Of a stretch of 64,000 nt of DNA, positions 49,801 through 59,957 are shown in pieces. A model generated the notes under the pieces. It made no database searches. It had not been told where the DNA came from and worked only from the letters and a program-made list of their open reading frames with translations. Origin of the DNA: Apteryx mantelli (lineage: Eukaryota; Chordata; Aves; Apterygiformes; Apterygidae); assembly GCF_036417845.1 (NCBI RefSeq), contig NC_089981.1, positions 63,391,268 to 63,455,267 of the forward strand, in the 5' to 3' direction. The position numbers were made by a program, and so were the translations under genes. The first letter of the stretch is position 1; the number at the start of each line of letters is the position of its first letter.

Positions 49801-52800
49801 CATATGTACTATCTGCACATATTGCTGGGGAAAAATACTCTTTTTGGATTTATAAACAGTATTTTCCACTAGCTCAAAAAGCATACTGAAAGTATTAAGC
49901 TTCCTACTACGCTCCATCTCCAGTTTTACTGGTGTTTTTTTTTGAACACCCATTCTGCACTTTCCAATTGAAAAAAAAGAAAAATCAAAATGGCCTTGCC
50001 AGCATTCGACAAACACAGAAGTAAGGCATTTGTTCTATTATTTACATTATTTTTTGCCAATTACTGCTGCCTGCTCCTACTGATGGAAGAGAATTGTTGA
50101 AGAATTTCAAATACTGTCTTGAGTGATAACACAGATTTTTGGTGGCTCTTCAAGATAAATACTTCATTGAAATACTGCAGTTTTACTGTAATCTGGATTT
50201 TTGTTTCCACAATGAAGATCAAACAAGTTAAATAAATATACTGCAGAGAAAAGGGCAAAAAAAACCCCACAACATATCAACAACTTCCTATCTTCTTTTG
50301 CAAGCAGCTAGAGGAGAGGCTATACATCAGGATTTCACAATTACATAAAGAAGGAACGCACAGAAATTTCCTACTGCATGATCAATAGTTGCTTATGGGC
50401 TACTGTATACACTGAAATGACTCACAGAAAGTTTGTCATCCTCCTACCTGCCATTCATTTAGAACTTAGTTCTGAAAGATCAGTTTGTGAAGGCACAGGT
50501 GATCAAGAACTCCCAAGAGCTGGTAAGAAACAACTTGTCCCTCCAGATCCTATTACAACACGCACTTTTTTTTTCCTCTAACAGAAATGTAACTAGAATA
50601 CCAATGATTTATCAAAATACTTTAATTTTGCTGCATTTACTGTCATAAAGGCAGTAGCACAAATATATTAGCCAATGGAAGAGTTACTTGTAGATCACTA
50701 TAAGCATTAATATAATACTTAGAGTATTATACGGTATCAAACAAGAAATTGTTTGATTTTAGAGGTTGGCCAGATCCTCTCGGTTCCAGAGCTATTCAAG
50801 CAGTATTTTGGAGCAATATACTGTCACTCACAAAACAAAGTTTGTGGTGACTTGAGCTCTACTGCAAATATGAACTGGACCTTGAATGTATCTTTTTGGA
50901 TAACTGACTGCCAGCAGGAACATTTGTCAGAATATTATCAGTGGTTTTTAACTATTTGTCTGCACTTAGTTCAGTTCCTTAAATCCTTCCAGTCATAATT
51001 AGCAAAGGTTGCTCAGAAATATTTTTTCCAGAGACTTAACATGCAGATTTCTAAGCGTGTTTTCTAGTAGCAGAATATACATCATCTTGTAGAAGAGTAT
51101 AGAGAGTATCTAGAAACTGCATTAATTTTATGAGTAGTGTGACAAGCCTTGCCCTAGGTCCTTTGGTATTATAAATCCCCAAGGAAGCTTCTAAAGAACA
51201 TTTTTTCTTGAAGGGTGGTGGTGGAGTTGCTACTGTATTGTTTAATAACAACTTTATAACTATGTAATCTTCTTGTGGGCTAAAAGAACAGCACGCAGTT
51301 TTACAAAATTAGATTTCTCTTTAGTTCTAAAGTATAAGAGGGAAGTTCTTTCAATTTCTCTGCCAAATAACCATCATAAGACCTGACAGGAGTTATGAAA
51401 GAATCATCCTGTTTTAAACTTAATTCCAAAAGGAATGCATTTACTGTGATTTAAGTCACTAGAGAAATTAAAACCTCTGTTTCCATTATTTTGGAAGTTA
51501 AATAGCTATCCCATGTACAACGACATACTGCAAACATAACAAGGAAATATTAGCTATCCTTGTGTTACAGATGAATAAACAGAAGCAAAGGGACTGGATT
51601 ACAGTCATTGCATAGACCAGTGGTACAGCTGAGGCGAGTACAGGCATCAACAGACAGGCAAAAAGAAACACTTGGTAGGCCACAACGCCTTCGGTTTAGA
51701 GATACCGTCACAGTAAGAACCGAGCTGCAATTTGGCATAGGTTAGTCTTCCCTTCTACCTCATTTCAATCTTAAAACTCTCCTTATTAAACTAAAACCAA
51801 AAGTCTTCAATGCTCTATATGCAGAATAATCAGCTACTGGTAGTTACCTTGCAAGAAAAAGAAAAGGGGAGGAGGGCATCAAAATAGACTAAAGCTTGTC
51901 TGTTCAAGGGGGAGGGGGGGAAGAGTCTATGCAGAAAGTAATTTTGAATAAAATGTCTAGTGTTTAATATAAATTCTCCCCCCCACACACATTTTCCAAT
52001 TGCTCATCAAAAAATGCCTGCTGTAATAACCAGGTATTCTGTGTTCCCCAGTCATACATTATTCATTTCAAAACAAAAGAGCAGAATGCAAATGATTTGA
52101 AGACAGCAAGAAAACACAGTAATGTGAAATTCTATCAAAGTCGATAACTTTTTACCTGTATCTTACCACTGGAATTATATTAATCTACTGGAGAATAGCT
52201 ACTGGAGAAGCAATTATTTCTGAGTATTTTACAGCAGTCTTGAGCATCGTACAGAATCTGCAAAAATACCTTTAGAAAACAAGTGTCCTCATACAAGTTT
52301 CTGAAAAGGTCATGGAGAAATGAATCTTTTTCAAAAGAAAAAGTATACCAGAAAGACTGTTCACAATGCATTTAATTTTGACAGTCTCATATTGTAGTGA
52401 TACAGAGGGGGGAAAATTAGTTTGTTCAATGAAAAACCCACATAATAGTTTCTGGAGATTATTTACTCAAAAATTCCAAGTTCATGTCGCTGTATTTGCC
52501 TCAGATTTGATAAGTCACCAACACCACTTCACCATTTTTCATATATGACATGAGTTGGATTTCCTGAAGAATCAACACTTAAGCAAAAGCTTCTTAAAGG
52601 CAGAACAGCATTATGGGAAGGCTAATGAAGACAGACAATCACCCTTCACATGCAGAGGATTCACAGGGCAAGAAATAAATTATACAAAAAGGTGAGCCTG
52701 GACCAATGAGTCGTCTCCAGAAATAGGGTTTGTAACTCTCAACCATCAGTTACACCACAGGACCGTCAGATCAGAGGAACTGAAAGTGAGACTTCACACA

Positions 52801-53190
52801 TCACATTTGCATCCATCTAGAACCAACCAGGAATTGCACTTAAAGTTTTCTTGCTACAATTCAAAATAAAGAAAGAAAAGCCTCAAACTACTCTCCAGTC
52901 CCTCTGGAATCAAAGATGGGTGGTGGCCATACCATGATTCAATTGCACATAGTTTTCCTATAGCCATCCAGAAGTTTTAACTGAGTCTAATTACACCCCA
53001 AAATATTTGCAGCCTATTTTCTGGATAGGTGGACCTTTAGGCATGCAGAGGGGAAATAATATTAGCCATTTTCCTATCCTGAAATCTGCATGGCTTTCCA
53101 AACACATCATTACCTAATCGTAATAAGTTCTTGCTTTCCTGTCTCAGGTGCTGTCTAGAGGCCAGGTACTATGATGACCTCTAAATAGAT

Positions 53191-53226
<36 letters not shown>

Positions 53227-54693
53227 ATCTTCACATCCACACAAGATAAAGAGAGCGTTAAGTGCTTTCATTTTAAAGAACTCCAACCTGAGGAAATTAA
53301 GTATCTAAGTCAAAATAAATCTGTGAAAGAGCAGGACATAAACACATCTTAAGTCCAAAGCACAGGAAAAGACTTCTATTATTTAAGCTTAATGTGTTTA
53401 AGAAAATCCTAAATGAAGTTATTACTGTAATAAATAAACAAAAACTTTATCTTGTTTAAAGCTGAGTCAAATCCCAGTTTATCAGGTAACACAAGAGCCG
53501 GCATGGAAGCTCGGCCTTAAAACAGCAAGATTCCTCATAGCTGGAAATGTTGAAGTATTTTAATAAGAGCAGTACTTCCTCCCGCTCCCTCCAGAGACAC
53601 CACCAATACTACAATTTTAATCCTCCCATTATTTTTTCATAAATTTCATTTTTTTCAATCACGTAGAACAGGTCCAAAAAGATCTGTTTCACACCAAATT
53701 CAAATTCCCAGCTATGACTTGCTACATCTGAGCTGTATTCTCTCTCCCTTGAAAAAGATAACGAAGTTTTCATGGTTTCAGCTCTGTTTACCAAACAACT
53801 CTAGTGTTTACATTCGTCTTCACACTACGGAGCAGGATAAAAACGCGGCTATTTCAGCAGTATCGCTGTGCTCCTGCTCGGCGGGAAACTGCAGAAGCCC
53901 CGCGAGTTACTTTCGCAGGCTCCACGTGTTTTTGGAGCTCCAGAAAGCCCCTCGGAGCAGAGCCGAGCGCAGGCCTCGGGTCCCGGCCGCGGTGCGCGCT
54001 GCGGGCGCGGCTTCCCTCGAGCCGCCGCCGGCCGTTTGGGGGCGGCCGTTGCCCCGCGCGGCCGCCGCGGCCTCCCGTCCCGCCGGGCAACCGCCGCCCC
54101 CGGCCCGCGGCGGGAAGCCCCCCAGTGGGGGCAGCCCCCGGCTCGCCCCGCCGGCGGCGGCGGTACCTGTTGTTGCGGACGCTGCTCAGCACACACAGCA
54201 CCAGCTCCAGGTAGGTCCTCAGCAGGTCCAGCCAGCGCGGGCACAGCGGCGGCGGCGGCGCCTCCCCGTCGGCCGCCGCCGCGGCGCCCTCGCCCGCCCC
54301 CCCGCCGCCGCCGCCGCCGCTGGGGTAGTTGTCGGCAGCGAACTGGACGCGGAGCTCGCGCACGAACCAGCCGCACTTGCGCATGAGGAACTCGAGGCGC
54401 GGGCGCTCCGCCGGGGAGACGCGGAGGCTGAGGCGGAGGCGCGGCCAGAGGGCCGGGTAGAAGAGGCACTCCCGCCAGTGCGAGCAGGCGGCCGAGGCCC
54501 GCAGCCGGTCCGGGCCCGCCAGGAAGGAGAAGATGTGCACCACCAGCTCGCTGGGCAGGGAGCCGGCGCCCACCGCCTCCCCGCACACCGACATGCCTGG
54601 CGCCGGCGCGAGCCCTGCCGCTGCGGCAGCCACGGGCGGCGGCGGCGGCGGCCCCAGCCTCGCCTCCGGCTCCTGCGACAAAAACAACAACAT
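37545..54693 (-). CDS. FBXO33: FBXO33, F-box substrate receptor; 4 coding exons
   Basis: F-box proteins bind SKP1 and present substrates to the SCF ubiquitin ligase; mammalian FBXO33 has been linked to YB-1 ubiquitination. The exons are 54693-54167, 47845-47735, 42135-41450 and 37816-37545 and join in frame to 1596 nt (531 aa; human about 555 aa). Residues 1-44 are Pro/Ala-rich. The F-box begins at about residue 46 (LPSELVVHIFSFLAGPDRLR, then ACSHWRECLFYPALWP). A Gly/Ala/Pro-rich insert near 124-150 is followed by LLRTYLELVLCVLSSVRNNR. Exons 2-4 encode the conserved leucine-rich-like C-terminal domain (LKWLSCGFMLQIVTPTSLSS, FVNLRSLALDFCDF, then LVLLAWRCTRLSLLAVHGYTV). The ATG at 54693 is chosen because the upstream in-frame extension begins with GTG, not ATG. 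The gene is convergent with MIA2, as in human. Confidence 0.95.
40592..40619. repeat. Compound (TA)n-(CA)n-(TA)n microsatellite
   Basis: AAAATATATATACACACACA, then CATATATATC, in FBXO33 intron 3 (37817-41449), which otherwise shows no exon or recognised repeat. Confidence 0.85.
41450..42135 (-). CDS. FBXO33: FBXO33 coding exon 3 (main C-terminal domain)
   Basis: Acceptor TTGCTTGCAG|AAT, donor CATG|GTAGGT; 686 nt. Encodes IQQLFEEILGNSRQLKWLSC through AVHG, including SLLDNHIPGNTTLITAVELE and RIHFDSYITCVSGAVVDLIS. Confidence 0.96.
42136..47734 (-). other. FBXO33: FBXO33 intron 2, carries an antisense CR1 fragment
   Basis: AT-rich, 5.6 kb. Apart from the CR1 fragment at about 43420-44320 I see only homopolymer tracts, such as a C-run near 44273-44283. 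No exon on either strand is supported. Confidence 0.5.
43420..44320 (-). mobile_element. CR1 LINE fragment, element on the minus strand
   Basis: The + strand shows the reverse complement of an old sauropsid CR1, from memory. The 3'-end-like AAGGCCTGTTTAGCCCAATA lies at 43427-43446, followed by phrases such as CAGAGGTGGCTTTATG and GTAACCCTCAATGG. Then comes AGTTCTGCTATTTTATTCC, a match to the reverse-transcriptase-region antisense (AGTTCTGCAATTTCA in typical copies), and TTTGTCAGTTTGTTTCAGAA. Intermediate segments are missing, so the copy is internally deleted and dead. The open + frame at 43452-43745 is an accident of this repeat. Confidence 0.65.
47735..47845 (-). CDS. FBXO33: FBXO33 coding exon 2 (111 nt)
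   Basis: Acceptor TTTTATAG|GAA, donor AAGCA|GTAAGT. Encodes NLQKLSLFGDISILQQHGSI, then SNTYLGKVDPDGKKIKQ. Both junctions split codons consistently with exons 1 and 3. Confidence 0.95.
51540..51650. mobile_element. Possible ancient MIR/L2-like relic
   Basis: TTACAGATGAATAAACAGAA followed by CAGTGGTACAGCTGAGGC recalls the ACAGATGAGGAAACTGAGGC core and the tail of MIR/L2 repeats. The match is short and from memory. Confidence 0.3.
53187..53230. repeat. 44-bp perfectly palindromic (TA)n tract
   Basis: AGATTAAA, then TA dinucleotides, then TTTAATCT: the flanks are exact reverse complements, so the whole 44 bp is a perfect palindrome. The sequence just after it (TCTTCACATCCAC and on to GAGGAAATTAAGTA) weakly resembles a MIR/L2 relic. 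Confidence 0.9.
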
Positions 54694-55480
54694 CAATGAC
54701 AAGGCGGAGGGGGCGGGCGCCGGCCGGGACGCGGCCACTGCCGGGACGCACCACCCGCGCCGCCTCCGGGGGGGGCGAAAGGCGCAGCAGGCCCTACCAC
54801 CGCGCCGCGCCGGGGGACGGGCAGCGCTGCCGGCCCTGCGGGGAGGCGGGGCCTCTCCCCCCGCCCGCGCCGAGGCGCCGGGGCCCTACCACCGAGCCAG
54901 GAGGGGGGAGGAGGCGAGCACGCCGCCGGCACCGAGCTCGGTTCTCGCCGGGCGGAGCGAGCCGGGGAAGGAAGCGAAGCCACCCCCGGGGGGGAATGGA
55001 ACATACCACCCGTTCGAATGGGAGGCGGAGCCGGACCAACGGCCGGGGCGGGGCGCTAACCCCTTCGTGCCCGCGCTGCCGGTACCGGGGCCCTGCGGGT
55101 GCGCAGCGGCTGCCTCGGCGCCCCGCCCGCAGGCCCCGCCCCGGCGGCGCAGAGCCGCCGCCGCCGCCTCGGCGAGGGGGCAGCCGCCCTCCGCGCCAGG
55201 CTCCGAGCGAAACGGGGAATGGCGGGGCTGGGCCGCGCCCCCGTGCCGGGACGCTGCCCGCCTCGACGTGGCAGGAGCGCGGCGCCGCGCTGCCGTTCCG
55301 CGGGGCAGCGGCGGGCGGCCCCCTCCCGCAGCGCGCCGCGGGGGCCGGGGCGGGGCCGGCGGCTCCCGCAGCACCTGGCCGGCTCCCGGGGGAGGCGCTC
55401 GTGCGGGCGCGGCGGCGGCGCCTGGCGAAGGAGCGCGTCAGAGCTGCCGGCGACTGGAGAAACCTCCAACACGCTGTGGC
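53860..55480 (-). promoter_or_regulatory. FBXO33: CpG-island promoter of FBXO33
   Basis: Dense CpG sequence covers exon 1 and about 800 bp upstream of its ATG. On the coding (minus) strand it contains CGGTGGTAGGGCC twice (54802-54790 and 54894-54882) and a related GGGTGGTATG near 55010-55001. No TATA box is seen. The end of the 5' UTR cannot be set from sequence. Confidence 0.7.
54167..54693 (-). CDS. FBXO33: FBXO33 coding exon 1 with F-box
   Basis: Starts MLLFLSQEPEARLG and ends VRNN plus AG before donor AACAG|GTACCG at 54167/54166. 527 nt, very GC-rich, with Pro, Ala and Gly homopolymer runs that differ from mammals in length. Confidence 0.93.
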
Positions 55481-58120
55481 AAGGCAGGGGGAAAAAAAAA
55501 GGCTTGAAAAGGATGTCGATCCGTGGCAGGCATTAGTACTCCTATCCGACCTCACATTTCGATTTCAGCAGACAAAATTACCTCGACAGGATGCCAGCCC
55601 TGGCTGCAGAAAACACGCTGACTATGCAGGAAATGCTAAGCGTAACGAGGAGTTGACTTGTGATGAAGGCTGGCTATGATCCTGCAGTGATACACTAGGA
55701 AGTGATCCAATGCTCTATTTTCAAATCTTATCTCAGCTTCTTAAAGCTCACAGGCTTTATAGTACCCATTCCAACATCACACATAGGAGCGGAAAGATAC
55801 TTCTCTGGTGTAAATAGATTTCAAAAATGTGGTATGTGTTGATTCTGCAAAGGCTGAACATCAAAGTGAATTTAATCTCAATTGTTCATGTAAGCTTTAT
55901 GAATTTACTTTTAAACCTTATTGAAATAAATAAAAAACAGTACTGCCTATATCTTGTTATACTACACAGGAGTTTACATAATAGTGTATACTAGTTCAGA
56001 AATGTACACACAAAAGAAAAGATGTGCTAAGAGAAATAACGTCTGTTTGCATTCAGAATATTGGGTCATATTATAAACAGAATTATCATCAGCCAAACAT
56101 ACAACATATCTCTCCCTTCACTCCATCCTCAATCATTGTCTCACAGTAGGGGTGAAAAAATAGTATCTGTTCACAGAGGAATCTGAATCCCCTGTTTCTC
56201 CTTGATTAGAAATAAGCATCCCAGAGCAGCAGATGTTATTGAGAAAGTAACATTGTAGGAAATTCCCAGATGGACAATTCCTCTCCTATCAGGGACTAAT
56301 GCTGTTTACATGCTTGTGTGAATGATATGAACCTGTATAAATGACTCAGGGAAGCACTGTGCTACTATCACTGCAGTTTTGCCTATCAGATTAGCCCTCA
56401 GTTTCTCGGGCAGTAAAGATGCAGGAGATGAAAAGTTCTGAAGCAGTTGAACTCATCTGGCTGAACTCAGCAAATGAAAGGAAGTTACGCTCTGTATTTT
56501 AATATCTGCTCAACAACTACATTGCTGGGCTCATGAAGAGTCAAAGGACTTCTAAAATTACCAAGTACCTTTATCTGAATGTATTCTGTAATCAAGCTTT
56601 ACAATTCAGTACCTGGGATTACTGAAGTGACATCAAGACAAAATGGTTTATGAAGCTACTAGTTCTGCATTTCTGGTTACCTTTGTTAGATTATATTGGA
56701 TCAGCAAGTGTAGCATGCTGGGATCATGCCTCTCATAAAACAGACGGCTTGCATGGTCATGTACTCAGCTTCTTCAGCTTATTGAGGTTATGCTAAAAAT
56801 TCAAGCTCAGTAGCTCATACCTTTGGTTTTGTAGACTTGAAGTGAATATATGGGTCTGTTTCAAGCTTCAAGTCATCTCAGCTGTAGCTAAGTGGTCCAA
56901 TATTATAGTGCCAGCTTTTGTGAAGTCACTGACTCCATCCCTCTGCGTGGCCACTATGATGCCCAGGCAACTGAAGCTATAAGGCTGCTGATTCGGGATC
57001 TTAGATCACAGCTTTCTCTGCCACTGACATCAGAAATATGCTTCAGCTTGACTGGGAGTTGATTTCAAGGTGCAGGCTTCTGTGAGTACTAATGCAGTAC
57101 CTGCAAACTGATGGAATAATATCCAGAAAAAAAGATTATCTAACTTGCTTGCAGACTTAGGAAGTTACTGCTCAGTTCCAGCAGGTAGCTGATCAGGGTT
57201 TTTTTTATTGAAGCACTAGGCTCTTAGCCCTCCGTGAGCTGAACAGTTAGTTAGAGGAGGATAACCTGCCTGAATCTTTAAGCTGCAAATCAAAATTTTC
57301 ATGCGAATGAAAGGCATGGGAGCCGCAGAGAGACTGAAAAGAAGAAAGATCCAGATACAGTTCACAGGCAGGAGATGACGATGATTTCCCAGGAAGTGAC
57401 CGCTGTGGATCAGAACCACACTGTGTGCATGGTCAAGTCCCAAGTAGCTGGGCTTTGCCAGCCTCAGCAGCTCTTGCTGGCTTGTTTCCACACGGCTGGG
57501 GATTCTAATTGCTCAGCAGCGCGGATGCCAGCGCAGGCCTGCTAGCACTCATTCAGCACAGCTCTGGCACAGGAGTCAGGAGTCGCATGTCTTTCTAAAG
57601 CTACAGAGTAGCTATAACCAAGTTAAAGTTTACTGGACCTGAAGGTCACCAGTTCAGCAGCTAATGTCAAGAAGAAAGGCTATGAACACTGCTGGTTCAG
57701 CAGTTCTATCCTGCTAACCTAGAGCTATCAAGATAAGGCTAACGAGCAAAAACCAAAGGTACAGGCTTTTGCAATTATTCACTCAGTCCCTTCTTGTTTG
57801 TTAGGTGCATTGTTAAGACATGTTATGTTTCTGGGTTTACTAACCGGATAGCATTTCACCTAATGAGCTGCTGTGAACTCAGGAGTTCTCCATTAACTCA
57901 CTTTTAGAGCAAAACAGAAAGGGAAACTAAATACTAATGAGAAACTAGTGCTTTTGCATGTGCTGTAACAAGTTGAAAAAATGTCTTTTATGATGATTTA
58001 TATTGAGAAAAAGATAAGTGCAGCAGTTAACGGTTGAACTTGAGTGTAAGCTTCCTGTATAATCTTCATCAGTAAAAAATTCCCCAACTCAAAAGGGTAT
58101 TTTAAGATGAATCATACCGT
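55480..58120. other. Intergenic stretch upstream of FBXO33
   Basis: Ordinary AT-balanced sequence between two CpG islands. A transcript from the minus-strand donor at 58411 would cross it as an intron, but I found no convincing acceptor-exon pair. No repeat family is recognised. Confidence 0.45.
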
Positions 58121-58129
58121 AAGTACCGC

Positions 58130-58970
58130 AGCCCTGGTAGGGGCCCGACTGGAAGCGGCAGCCTGCTAGGAAGGACTCTGCTTGGGAGAAAAAGCAAAGC
58201 GTCAGCTCCTGCCCCTTCGCCTCCCAGCGGCGCGGGAAACAGCACGGGAGCCGCGCACGCACGTGCCCAGCGGACACCCGTCCTCCCCGGGCGGGGCGGG
58301 GCGGCGGCGCCTCTGGGACTCGCCCCGCCCCAGAGAGCCCGCCGTCGGGACCTGGCAGCGGCCGGAAGTGGGGGTAGCTAGGCGGAAGGGGCGCTCCTCG
58401 CAGCACTTACCATAGATCTAGACCGGGCGGGGCGGGTTCCACCTCTAGCCTTTGGCATTTCCGGTTTGATGTGCGTCATATCCGGGCGACTCTGAGATGC
58501 CGGTAAGAACCGCGGGGGGGGGGGGCCGGGCCGCCCCCCCCCCCCCCCAGGACCCGCTGTTCCCCTGCGGGGCACCGGGGCCGAGCAGGCCGCGGAGCGG
58601 GGAGGGGGCCGCCCCCCGGGTGGGGAGGGGCCGGGCCCTCCCTCACGGCAGCGCACCGGCCCCACGGTGGGGGAGGGGCGGCGCACCTGCCCCGGTGGGG
58701 GAGGCGCGCGGCCGGCCGGCTCCCCCCCTCCCCCCCCGCCGTGCCCCGGGCCCCCGGGGCAGATCCCCGACCCCCGCAGCGGGCGGGCGGGAGCGGGCCG
58801 GTGCCCGCCGTGCCCCACCCCGTGCCCTCCCGGCTGAGGCGGCGGGGAGCCGGGCCTGCAGCTCCGGCAGCCTCGGCCCACGGGACGCTCGGGCGCCGCC
58901 ATCCCGGGTGCAGGCTCAGAGAGGGCGGCGGCGGCACAAAGGGGAATATCCCCGAGCTGCCGTTTCTGTT
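58130..58970. promoter_or_regulatory. Bidirectional CpG-island promoter (ZNF410-like side on +)
   Basis: CpG-dense, with an ETS/GABPA-type GCCGGAAGTG at 58361-58370, TTTCCGG at 58458-58464 and a CRE-like GTGCGTCATATCCGGG at 58471-58486. On the minus strand CTATG|GTAAGT ends an apparent first exon at 58411; on the plus strand ATGCCG|GTAAGA ends another at 58502. Two good donors diverging from a 90-bp core is the layout of a bidirectional promoter. Confidence 0.6.
58490..58502 (+). other. Apparent 3' end of a non-coding first exon (ZNF410-like leader)
   Basis: GAGATGCCG|GTAAGA is a strong donor immediately downstream of the promoter core. Its transcription start is not known; only the donor end is supported. 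The ATG at 58497 would be an upstream AUG if this exon joins 59767. Confidence 0.5.
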
Positions 58971-59766
58971 TCCTAGTCTAATTTCTTCTGTTCTCACTCT
59001 GCTTACTATGTTACTATGTTGTCCCTGTACCGAGCGTGTTGCGCACACTGCTTGTTGGGAGTGCTAGGGAAAGACTTTCAAGTTTTTTTTTTTCCTCTGC
59101 TTATACAGTATTATTATTTTTTTGAATATATTCAATAGGATTTGTGATTGTGATGCAAGGAGAATAACTGTAGTTTGCTTTCTCCTCTGAACACTAGTTC
59201 TTTTCAAGTAAGCAAAAATAGGAACAAACATTTATTTTTCCTTGTAGCCTAAAGAAGAAACTTATTATAAAGGTATCGTGTGTATTTGTGAAATCTCTTT
59301 TAAAGAGAAGCTGTGTAAAAGGTACCTACCTACCTGTGCTCATCAAGAAACTTCTGACAAAATAGGTGAACATCTTAACAGACAGGAAAAGCAGAGGTTT
59401 CTTCATGACAGGTTGTACGTATATGGGCACCCTTCCTCAACAGTTTGGATAATCCTGCTGTTTTAGAGGTTGGAAATTCAGTCTCCTTGTCTCTTGTGCA
59501 TTTTGTGTAGTTTTCAATTGATCCCATAACACTTTCCAGGACAAACAACTTAATTTTAATTGAAAATTATCTTTGAAAATGAGTTTCACAGCATTAGGAT
59601 GTTATTCTTTTGGCTCAGTGATAATAGAAAGGCAGGAACATGGATAAATGGGAGTTTTCCCTGTTCTTCAAGGTATATTTTAAGCTTATTTGCAGCACCC
59701 ACTGACTTTTTTGCTCTATTTTCTTGGTTCCTATTCCTTTATATCTTTTTTATTTGTTTGTTTTAG

Positions 59767-59957
59767 GTTCAATTGAATATTTGCCCAACACAGCTTCTTG
59801 CAGGAAGACCACCACACTGTTTTGCATTTAGGAAAACTGAGAATAAGCAGGGAGTGTTGTTCTCTCTGAATTCAAAATTTTGTGCCTTGCCGAGGACAGC
59901 TGCAGGAATCGGAAACTTGAATCAATGTTATCGGATGAGTTAGAATCCAAACCTGAG
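59767..59957 (+). CDS. ZNF410: First coding exon of probable ZNF410 (partial; gene continues off the window)
   Basis: Acceptor TTTGTTTGTTTTAG|GTT and donor CCTGAG|GTGAGC bound a 191-nt exon. An ATG at 59925 encodes MLSDELESKPE up to the donor in phase 0 (CDS part 59925-59957). That peptide matches, as I remember it, the first eleven residues of ZNF410, a five-C2H2-finger transcription factor that activates CHD4. No zinc finger is visible because the following exons would lie past 64000; I searched 59958-64000 by eye for the next conserved segment and did not find it. The call rests on one short peptide plus clean splice sites and an upstream CpG promoter, so it is probable, not certain. Confidence 0.65.

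Larger units (their letters stand above)
47846..54166 (-). other. FBXO33: FBXO33 intron 1
   Basis: 6.3 kb, AT-rich. It contains a palindromic (TA)n tract at 53187-53230 and weak MIR/L2-like relics near 51550 and 53230. No coding exon is supported; the longer frames at its GC-rich 5' end are antisense to exon 1. Confidence 0.5.

Noticed and set aside
53719-54699. 326-codon + frame over FBXO33 exon 1
   Set aside because: Antisense shadow of the F-box exon; composition follows GC content.
54694-54738. 15-residue N-terminal extension of FBXO33
   Set aside because: The codon at 54738 is GTG, not ATG. The first ATG of this stretch is at 54693 and matches the family's MLLFL start.
54533-55679. Several + and - frames of 100-330 codons upstream of FBXO33
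   Set aside because: All lie in the CpG island with Arg/Pro/Gly-rich products, no splice support and no recognisable domain.
59248-59466. Possible extra coding exon starting PKEETYYKG after TTGTAG
   Set aside because: An acceptor-like site is present, but no clear donor follows before a stop, and I recognise no protein. It could be an alternative terminal exon but is not supported.
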